Of a stretch of DNA of 33,042 nt, positions 12,361-18,915 are shown piece by piece. The position numbers and the translations under genes are program-made. The notes under the pieces were generated by a model. That model saw nothing but the letters and a program-made list of their open reading frames with translations. It made no database searches and was not told where the DNA came from. Within the stretch, counting starts at the first letter, position 1. Every line of letters begins with the position of its first letter. Origin of the DNA: Desulfovibrio sp. OttesenSCG-928-A18 (GTDB lineage Bacteria; Desulfobacterota; Desulfovibrionia; Desulfovibrionales; Desulfovibrionaceae); NCBI GenBank assembly GCA_030267245.1, contig JAJDJN010000005.1:1-33042 (forward strand). Reading direction: 5' to 3'.

Positions 12361-13049
12361 ATATCTTGCTCCTTTTGCAGCGCTCGCGCCGCTTTTACAA
12401 AGGCTGCCACTTTATCCTTGTCCTTTATCCCCGGTGACGATTCCACGCCGCTGAGCACGTCCAGCATGTACGGCGGGTATTTCGCCGGGACGAGGGTATT
12501 AAGCTTGTCCGGGCTGAGCCCTCCGGCCAGGATAACCGGCAGGCTTGTGCTTTTTATGAGCGTCATGTAAGCGCCGGGGTCAACCGCGCGCCCGGAGCCG
12601 CCTGGCCGGGCCCGCGTGAAAGAATCGATCAGCAGGGCGTCCGCTCCCGCCTTTTCAAGCGCCCCGGCCGCAACGGCGATATCCGGGATTTCAAAGTTCA
12701 GCCTGCCGCCGCTGTCTATCCGAAGGGCCTTTACCGTGGAAATGCCAAGGGCTTTCAGCCTGCCCGATATTTCGCAAAGTTCGGCCAGCGTTTCCTCATG
12801 GTGCAACTGAACAAAGTCCGGCCTCAGTTGGCGCGCCAGGCCGACTACCCGGTCAGGGCTGCCGCCCGTGACCATGAAAGTGCTGGTGCCGCCGGGGATC
12901 AGTCTGACGAGTGAGGCGGCCTTTTCGGCATCCAGATTCCACGGCACATCCGCCGGGTATTGCACCACAAAGCCGCAGGCGTCCGCCCCCGCGTCGACGC
13001 AGAGGCTGATGTCGGATTCCCTTGTTATTCCGCATATTTTTACTTTCAT
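12357..13049 (-). CDS. trpF: Phosphoribosylanthranilate isomerase
   Basis: [44 protein letters not shown]-like C-terminus. Confidence 0.94.
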   Translation of the reverse strand: MKVKICGITRESDISLCVDAGADACGFVVQYPADVPWNLDAEKAASLVRLIPGGTSTFMVTGGSPDRVVGLARQLRPDFVQLHHEETLAELCEISGRLKALGISTVKALRIDSGGRLNFEIPDIAVAAGALEKAGADALLIDSFTRARPGGSGRAVDPGAYMTLIKSTSLPVILAGGLSPDKLNTLVPAKYPPYMLDVLSGVESSPGIKDKDKVAAFVKAARALQKEQDI

Positions 13050-13053
13050 AGGG

Positions 13054-13818
13054 CTAAATCCCCTCTGTGCTGGGCATGGAAAGCTCTTTGTACTTTTGAG
13101 CTATATCCGATGCCTTCAGGAGCGCGGTTCCCACAAGAACGGCATCCGCTCCCGCTTTTTTTGCCCGCGCCACATCGCCCGGGCTCATGATGGAGCTTTC
13201 GCTTACAATAAAGGGTCCACCCTGAACCGGATTGTCCCGGCCCACCTTGCCCCGCATCTCCTTGCCCCGCATCTCCTTGCCCCGTATCGCCCTGACCAGA
13301 GCTTCCGTGGTGCCGAGGCCTCCGTCATCTTTTTCCAGGGACATGATATCCCTGTTGTTTATGCCGACAAGCTCCGGGCTGATGGCGTTGGCCATCTCGA
13401 TTTCGGAAAGCTTGTGGGTCTCCACAAGCGCGGTCAGCCCGTGCTTGAGCGCGGCTTCGTACAGGCAGCCAAGCCGTTTTTCATCCAGCAGCGCCACGAT
13501 GAGCAGAACGGCGGCAGCGCCGGCCGAGGCGCTTTCCCGAATTTGCTCTTCGCTTCGTATGAAGTCTTTACGGAGCACGGGCACGGAAACCTTGGCGCTT
13601 ATGCGCTCAAGCATGGCCAGCGAACCGCCGAAATACTTTTCCTCGGTGACCACGGAGAGCGCCGGCGCTCCTGCTAAAACCAGGGTTTCGGCCAGCTTCA
13701 GGGCATCCCTGTCGCCGAGGAGCGGGCCTTCCTTGGGGCTGTGTCTTTTTATGTCGGCTATTACCGGCATGCGCCGGGTCAGGGCGCACTGTTTCAGGGT
13801 TTGCAGAAAGTTCATCAT
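13054..13818 (-). CDS. trpC: Indole-3-glycerol phosphate synthase
   Basis: MPVIADIKRHSPKEGPL, VPVLRKDFIRSEEQI, VGINNRDIMSLE, ADAVLVGTALLKA. Carries an unusual KEMRG repeat insert. Confidence 0.94.
   Translation of the reverse strand: MMNFLQTLKQCALTRRMPVIADIKRHSPKEGPLLGDRDALKLAETLVLAGAPALSVVTEEKYFGGSLAMLERISAKVSVPVLRKDFIRSEEQIRESASAGAAAVLLIVALLDEKRLGCLYEAALKHGLTALVETHKLSEIEMANAISPELVGINNRDIMSLEKDDGGLGTTEALVRAIRGKEMRGKEMRGKVGRDNPVQGGPFIVSESSIMSPGDVARAKKAGADAVLVGTALLKASDIAQKYKELSMPSTEGI
13246..13290. repeat. 15-bp tandem repeat (3 units) inside trpC
   Basis: CTTGCCCCGCATCTC / CTTGCCCCGCATCTC / CTTGCCCCGTATCGC; codes for (A-I/E-M)-R-G-K repeats on the minus strand. Confidence 0.9.
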
Positions 13819-14852
13819 GCCGCGCGCCTCGCCGCAAAGTCATGGGAGGCCTCGACAAGCTGTTTCAGCTTTCTTTCGGCGTTGCCGCCGTCGACCAGTT
13901 CCGCCGCCAGTTGCACGCCCTGCTTGATGCTGTCCGCCCGATCTCCGATATACAGAGCGCCGGCGGTGTTAAGCAGTATGGCGTCGCGGCGGTGCCCCCT
14001 GTCTTTGCCGGAAAAGACGGCCCGGATCATTTCCGCGTTGGCGGCGGGCGTGCCGGTTGCGATATCCTCAAGCCTGCAGCGCCCAAGCCCCACTTGTTCA
14101 GGCCTCAGTTCGTACCTGCTTATCTGGCCGTTGCGCAGTTCATAAATTTGGCTCGCGCCCAGCAGGGAAAGCTCGTCCAGGCCGTTGGTGCCGTGAACGA
14201 ACAGCGCCCGCGTGTAGCCCAGATCCCTGGCGACCAGGCTGACCATGTCGAGCAGTTCCGGCTTGTACACGCCCATAAGGTGCCGTTTGGCCAGGGCGGG
14301 ATTTATCAGCGGGCCGATGATCGTGTAGAAGATGGTCTTTATTCCCAACTCGGTTTCCGGCTTCAGCACCTTGCACATGACCGGATGAAACAGCGGCGCG
14401 TACAGAAAGGAGATGCCGATCTCCTCGATCATCTTTTCCACGTCGGGAACGGCGAGCTTGATTTCGACGCCCAGGGTCTCCAAAACGTCCGCGCTTCCGG
14501 ACAGGCTGGCTATGGAGCGGCTTCCGTGCTTTGCCAGGGGGATCCCGGCGCAGGCGGCCACGATGGCCGCCGCTGTCGAGATGTTGAAGGTGGACAGCCC
14601 GCCGCCCGTTCCGCAGGTGTCCATGAGATCTTCCCCCACCTTCGGGGCGATTTTTACGCAATTGGCGCGCATGGAAGTGGCGATTGCGGATATCTCGCCC
14701 ATGGTCGGGCCCTTCATCATCAGGGCGACCTGGAAAGCGCTGATCTGCACCTCGCTGACTTCATCATTGTTAACGGCCGAGATAAATTCGGCGACTTCAT
14801 TTGCGTCAAGTTCTTTGCCGCCGGTAAGCTTTGAAAGTATATTTTTGATCAT
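13815..14852 (-). CDS. trpD: Anthranilate phosphoribosyltransferase
   Basis: DTCGTGGGLSTFNISTAAAIVAACAGIPLAKHGSRSIASLSGSADVLETLGV, family-diagnostic. Confidence 0.96.
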   Translation of the reverse strand: MIKNILSKLTGGKELDANEVAEFISAVNNDEVSEVQISAFQVALMMKGPTMGEISAIATSMRANCVKIAPKVGEDLMDTCGTGGGLSTFNISTAAAIVAACAGIPLAKHGSRSIASLSGSADVLETLGVEIKLAVPDVEKMIEEIGISFLYAPLFHPVMCKVLKPETELGIKTIFYTIIGPLINPALAKRHLMGVYKPELLDMVSLVARDLGYTRALFVHGTNGLDELSLLGASQIYELRNGQISRYELRPEQVGLGRCRLEDIATGTPAANAEMIRAVFSGKDRGHRRDAILLNTAGALYIGDRADSIKQGVQLAAELVDGGNAERKLKQLVEASHDFAARRAA

Positions 14853-14939
14853 GACTTTTTCCTTTAAATCTGAATAATTGTATCAGTAGTTGTGCTTGGT
14901 GCGCGTTGTGCCGTTGCGGAGTAAGTCAGATTGTCCTTT

Positions 14940-14981
14940 GCCATCGCCGGCTTATTTTCTTGTAAAAGAGCCGGCGATGGC
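14940..14981. repeat. Long perfect inverted repeat in the trpL-trpD gap
   Basis: GCCATCGCCGGCT-16 nt-AGCCGGCGATGGC, 13-bp perfect arms; the loop has further TTTT/AAAA pairing. Confidence 0.9.
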
Positions 14982-15154
14982 GCCCGTGGACCCAAGCGGT
15001 GTTGGCGGCATAAAGATTCAGGGCGCCAGCGCCAGGCGCAAGGCCTGTGAGCGCGCCCAAAGAGGGCTCGGGATTTCCGAAATATTGGGTGGGAGTGAGG
15101 TGCATATGGTCTCCTGCTTGTTGCCGGGGGCAGGCAACGGAGACCCAACAGCAT

Positions 15155-15186
15155 AAGAAAAGGGCCGCAAGCGTTGCCTGCGGCCC
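15155..15186 (-). terminator. trp attenuator terminator
   Basis: On the minus strand: GGGCCGCA-GGCAACGCT-TGCGGCCC followed by TTTTCTT, just downstream of the Trp-rich leader ORF. Confidence 0.85.
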
Positions 15187-15195
15187 CTGAAACAT

Positions 15196-15240
15196 GTGCT
15201 CTATTTTTCAGACATGACTCATGACCGCGAAAAAGAGCAC
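15196..15240 (-). promoter_or_regulatory. trp leader hairpin overlapping codons just after the Trp run (1:2-type)
   Basis: Minus strand GTGCTCT...AGAGCAC (7 bp), continuing as TTTTC/GAAAA with a bulge; the first arm begins at the codons right after the three Trp codons. Confidence 0.7.
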
Positions 15241-15320
15241 CACCACCAGCGGCCAATGGAGAAGACGCCGTTGTAAGCGGCGTTGCGCATGGATGAGGTA
15301 TGGGCTGTTTTTGCGTTCAT
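15219..15320 (-). CDS. trpL: trp operon leader peptide, 33 aa with three consecutive Trp codons
   Basis: Minus strand ATG AAC GCA AAA ACA GCC CAT ACC TCA TCC ATG CGC AAC GCC GCT TAC AAC GGC GTC TTC TCC ATT GGC CGC TGG TGG TGG TGC TCT TTT TCG CGG TCA TGA; GGAAAG upstream; followed by the attenuator. Confidence 0.9.
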   Translation of the reverse strand: MNAKTAHTSSMRNAAYNGVFSIGRWWWCSFSRS

Positions 15321-15343
15321 AAGTTTCTTTCCGTAAATACGCA

Positions 15344-15370
15344 GTTACATGCGGCCCACATTGTTGTCAA
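15344..15370 (-). promoter_or_regulatory. Candidate sigma70 promoter for the trp operon
   Basis: Minus strand TTGACA-N15-TGTAAC, with CGCA-N6-TGCG palindrome over the -10. Confidence 0.45.
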
Positions 15371-15423
15371 GCGGCCATTTTCCCTCTGCCTGCGTCAGCT
15401 TCGAGCGTGGATCCTGTTGCAAG

Positions 15424-15445
15424 CGGCCCGTTTTTTAGCGGGCCG
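15424..15445. terminator. GC-rich hairpin
   Basis: CGGCCCG-TTTTTTAG-CGGGCCG, 7-bp perfect arms. Confidence 0.45.
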
Positions 15446-15460
15446 ATAAGGGCAATGTAG

Positions 15461-15513
15461 AATTAATCACCGGTACCCCCCCGGCAAAGCCGGGGGGTTA
15501 CCGGTGATTAATT
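15461..15513. repeat. 53-nt near-perfect hairpin downstream of hicB
   Basis: AATTAATCACCGGTACCCCCCCGGC-AAA-GCCGGGGGGTTACCGGTGATTAATT: 25-bp arms with one mismatch, 3-nt loop. Confidence 0.9.
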
Positions 15514-15535
15514 ATGACTTTGGCTTCAAATAATG

Positions 15536-15871
15536 TTATCCCCGAACGGCCTCCCGCACGGTTTGGGCAATCCACTGGTTCAGGCTGACACCTTCCGCAG
15601 CGGCGGCAACGCTGGCATCATAGTAGGTTTGCGGGTCAAGCCGAAGCGCGAATTTACCCTTAGGCTTTTTGGCGGATACGCCGTCTTCCTCGCACATACG
15701 CAAAAACACATCCAGCGAGATTTTTCCCTCATGCTTTAGACTATCAGCGTCTTTGGCGTAAAAGTCCGCGCCGCCGTTCAAACCGACAAACTCACCCCGG
15801 AACATTTCAATTTCCGGGTCATATGTGATTACGGCTTTATACCCGCCGTCAAATTCCATTACATTTCTCAT
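15536..15871 (-). CDS. hicB: HicB-family antitoxin (HicB domain plus C-terminal ribbon-helix-helix)
   Basis: MRNVMEFDGGYKAVITYDPEIEMFRGEFVGLNGGADFYAKDADSLKHEGKISLDVFLRMC...GKFALRLDPQTYYDASVAAAAEGVSLNQWIAQTV. ATGA overlap with hicA. Confidence 0.9.
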   Translation of the reverse strand: MRNVMEFDGGYKAVITYDPEIEMFRGEFVGLNGGADFYAKDADSLKHEGKISLDVFLRMCEEDGVSAKKPKGKFALRLDPQTYYDASVAAAAEGVSLNQWIAQTVREAVRG

Positions 15872-16122
15872 GGCTTTACCCCGTTGGTTTCCAACCATTT
15901 GCGTATAGTCTCCACCGCGCCTTTATCCGTATCCGGTGAAGGATGCGGGCGGTGAAACACTCGCCTATCATCGAACAGCCGGACACAGACTCGGGAACCT
16001 TTCGCTTCGGATATTTCCGCACCAAGCGCCCTAAAGAGAGCATCAACCTCCGCCCACCGGACGCTACCACTTACCGGACGTTGAAAAATCAGTTGCAGCG
16101 TTTTCTGGTGCTTGGTTTTCAT
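15868..16122 (-). CDS. hicA: HicA-family mRNA interferase toxin
   Basis: MKTKHQKTLQLIFQRPVSGSVRWAEVDALFRALGAEISEAKGSRVCVRL...FHRPHPSPDTDKGAVETIRKWLETNGVKP. Confidence 0.92.
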   Translation of the reverse strand: MKTKHQKTLQLIFQRPVSGSVRWAEVDALFRALGAEISEAKGSRVCVRLFDDRRVFHRPHPSPDTDKGAVETIRKWLETNGVKP

Positions 16123-16128
16123 GTAGTT

Positions 16129-16156
16129 ATGATATTACTTTTTGATATTATGTCAA
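16129..16156 (-). promoter_or_regulatory. hicAB promoter with overlapping direct-repeat operator candidate
   Basis: Minus strand TTGACA-N16-TATCAT-AACTAC-ATG. TAATATCA occurs twice at 13-nt spacing (16130-16137, 16143-16150). Confidence 0.65.
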
Positions 16157-16208
16157 GGTAGGTGCAAAGCCGCTCATTATTTTTTATGCTCCGTATATAT
16201 TCGTGAAA

Positions 16209-16646
16209 TTAAGTCGAAAACAGGCCGAAAATGCGTAAAAGAAACTGTCGCAAACCCTTTTTTTTCTTGAGAATAAGTTTGGCAAAATCGTTCTTTGACA
16301 TTGTGTAGTTAGTCGTCCCTGAAAAAGTTCTATAGCCCCTGCGCACGCACAAACGCATGGCCTCCAGATTGTAGTACCGCACGCGGTATTGCTTGCCATC
16401 AGCGGCAGTCGTCAACTGTTGGTTGACAACTGAATCAGGCAAGAGTTCTCCATCGGCAAAAATCGCCTTAAGATGCTTGGCGATGTTCTGTAAAAAAGCT
16501 GGCCGGCGTGCCGGTTCGCCAGCGGCGCCGGGGCGAAAGGGCTGCCGGCATGTGGCCGTGATGCGTGAGGAGAGCGCGTAAAAGCTACCTGTAGCCTTTT
16601 TTCCATACGCTTTCCATGACGAAAATGGACCCTCCATGCTCTTCAA
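16209..16646 (-). pseudogene. Probable degraded RhuM-family (virulence/Fic-associated) gene remnant
   Basis: LQNIAKHLKAIFADGELLPDSVVNQQLTTAADGKQYRVRYYNLEAM resembles the RhuM core (NI..I..EGEL...SVV..F..TA.DGK.Y....YNL..I), but the expected GYRVxSxxGTQFRxWAT continuation is absent or altered and the N-terminus is not family-like. Confidence 0.5.
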
Positions 16647-16649
16647 TCG

Positions 16650-17876
16650 CTATACTTTAAGTGATTTGATTCGGGTTGCAGCTTCCCGCGTATCTTCCGG
16701 GCTTCCAAAGCCCGTAAAGCGAAAATATCCTTGCCCGCAAGGGCCGAAGCCGCTTCCCGGAGTGCCGACAACATCAATTTCCCGTAGCAGCCTGTCAAAA
16801 AAATCCCAGGAATCCGTACCGGTCGGCAGGGCAACCCAGACATAGGGGGCGTCCACGCCGCCGAATACCGCCAGCCCCAGGTCCATAAAGGCCTGGCGAA
16901 TCCGTGCGGCATTGTCCATGTAGACGTCAATTGCCGCCCTGGTCTGCGCCCGGCCTTTTGGGCTGTGCACCGCCTCCGCAGCTCTTTGCACAATGTAGGG
17001 GCATCCGTTGTACTTGGTTGTTTGGCGGCGAAGCCAGAACTCCCGCAAGGGGACATGTCTGCCAAAGGCTCCTTTTCCCCTTGCCGAAGCGGGAATGACC
17101 GCAAAGCCGCAACGCAGGCCGGTGAAGCCCGCCGACTTCGAGTAGCTGCGAAACTCGACAGCCACTTCGTCAGCGCCTTCAATTTCGTAGATGCTGTGCG
17201 GAACATCTTTGCTGCGGATATAGCCTTCATAGGCGGCATCAAAAAGAATGACGGCCTCCCGCTCCCGCGCATAGGCCACCCAGCGCGCCAGGTGTTCACG
17301 GCGCAGAGCGGTTCCTGTAGGATTGTTGGGGGAACAAAGATATATGATGTCCGGGCGTTCGCCGGGCAATTCCGGAATAAAGCCGTTTTCCGCCGTGCAG
17401 GGCAAATAAATGAGTTTTGCATATCTGCCGTTTTTTTGCATGCGCCCGGCTCTGCCCGCCATGACGTTGGAGTCGGCGTATACCGGATACACGGGGTCGG
17501 TAATGGCCACGCGGCATGAGCGGGAAAATACTTCCTGAAAATTGCCTATGTCGCATTTGGCCCCGTCGCTGACAAAGATATCGTCCGGGCTGATGCCGAG
17601 GCCATCGTAGCACGACCGCGCTATGGCTTCGCGAAGAAAACCATAACCCTGCTCGGGGCCGTACCCCCGAAATCCCTCGGGAGTTCCCTGCTCTGTAACT
17701 GCCATGCTCAAAGCGGCCACCACCGCTGGAACCAGGGGCTGCGTGACGTCGCCGATGCCAAGGCGGATCAATTTCCGGCCGGGATTCGCCACCGTGTGCG
17801 ACTGTATTCTCCCGGCAATCTCTGAAAACAGGTAACTGCCATGCAGCGCGGCATAATGGGAATTAAGCCTTGCCAT
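16650..17876 (-). CDS. dapL: LL-diaminopimelate aminotransferase
   Basis: GRKLIRLGIGDVTQPL, FVSDGAKCDIGNFQEVF, YLCSPNNPTGTAL, FRSYSKSAGFTGLRCGF. Confidence 0.95.
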   Translation of the reverse strand: MARLNSHYAALHGSYLFSEIAGRIQSHTVANPGRKLIRLGIGDVTQPLVPAVVAALSMAVTEQGTPEGFRGYGPEQGYGFLREAIARSCYDGLGISPDDIFVSDGAKCDIGNFQEVFSRSCRVAITDPVYPVYADSNVMAGRAGRMQKNGRYAKLIYLPCTAENGFIPELPGERPDIIYLCSPNNPTGTALRREHLARWVAYAREREAVILFDAAYEGYIRSKDVPHSIYEIEGADEVAVEFRSYSKSAGFTGLRCGFAVIPASARGKGAFGRHVPLREFWLRRQTTKYNGCPYIVQRAAEAVHSPKGRAQTRAAIDVYMDNAARIRQAFMDLGLAVFGGVDAPYVWVALPTGTDSWDFFDRLLREIDVVGTPGSGFGPCGQGYFRFTGFGSPEDTREAATRIKSLKV

Positions 17877-17958
17877 GCCGTACTTCTCCTGAACTGTGCT
17901 CGTGCGTTTTCACGGTCATGTTTGGGGGCATTGCACGCACTGTCTTTTTTTGACGCCC

Positions 17959-18915
17959 TTACCATTGCGGCACATGGTAGTTGCCGGAACACACCGAAAC
18001 TGCCGGGCCTGTCATGAATACGTTGCCGCCTTTTTCCCATTCAATGCACAGCGCGCCGCCGGGCAGCGATACCGTAATGTCCGGGCCCGTTTTTTCATTA
18101 AGAACGCAGGCAACCAAAGAGGCGCAGGCGCCTGTGCCGCATGCCAGGGTTTCTCCGCTGCCGCGTTCCCAAACACGCATGACAATGCGCTTTGGATCAA
18201 TAACCTGTATAAACTCGGTGTTGACTCTTTTGGGAAAATACGCGTGATTTTCAAAAAGCGGCCCGATGCGGGGCAAATCCAGCGAATGAAGATCATCAAC
18301 AAAAATCACAAGATGCGGATTGCCCATGGAAAGGGCAGTGCCGCGCCACAGTGTACCCGCAACGGTGAGTTCCTGATTGATGAAGTCCTTTGCCTTGACG
18401 CTCATGGGAATATCAGCGGGCGAAAAAGCAGGACGGCCCATATTCACGCGAACGGCGCGCACCAGCCCGTGCTCCACTTCAAGCGACACGCTTTTTATTC
18501 CGGCCTTTGTCTCCAGGCTCAGCTCATGCTTGAGCGTGCGCTTGTGTTCATACAGGTACTTGGCAACGCAGCGTGAGGCATTGCCGCACATTTCCGCCTC
18601 CGAGCCGTCGGCGTTGAAAATGCGCATGCGAAAATCCGCCGTGGAAGAAGGCCCGATGAGCACCAGCCCGTCGCCGCCGACCCCGAAATGCCGATGGCTG
18701 ATGTGCACCGCCAGCGCTTCCAGGTGCGGCAGCGGGAAGTCGAACTCCTCCACATATATATAATCGTTGCCCGCCCCGTGCATTTTGGTAAAGGGAATGC
18801 GGGCCGGCATATCCAGTCCTTTCAGTGACGGCAGCGATGCTCCCTTGTTCAGAGAAAGGCTGCTTCCCCCGGGTATGTTTTTTTCGTCATGCAGGGCTTG
18901 CGGTTGTTCAGACAT
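17959..18915 (-). CDS. dapF: Diaminopimelate epimerase
   Basis: FTKMHGAGNDYIYV, AEMCGNASRCVAKYL, ERGSGETLACGTGACAS. ATG at 18915 overlaps the gltB stop by 8 nt, with GGAGGAGG upstream. Confidence 0.94.
   Translation of the reverse strand: MSEQPQALHDEKNIPGGSSLSLNKGASLPSLKGLDMPARIPFTKMHGAGNDYIYVEEFDFPLPHLEALAVHISHRHFGVGGDGLVLIGPSSTADFRMRIFNADGSEAEMCGNASRCVAKYLYEHKRTLKHELSLETKAGIKSVSLEVEHGLVRAVRVNMGRPAFSPADIPMSVKAKDFINQELTVAGTLWRGTALSMGNPHLVIFVDDLHSLDLPRIGPLFENHAYFPKRVNTEFIQVIDPKRIVMRVWERGSGETLACGTGACASLVACVLNEKTGPDITVSLPGGALCIEWEKGGNVFMTGPAVSVCSGNYHVPQW

Noticed and set aside
14864-15256. 130-aa minus-strand ORF spanning the trp attenuator
   Set aside because: Alternative-start ORF in another frame over the leader codons and terminator; no family motifs.
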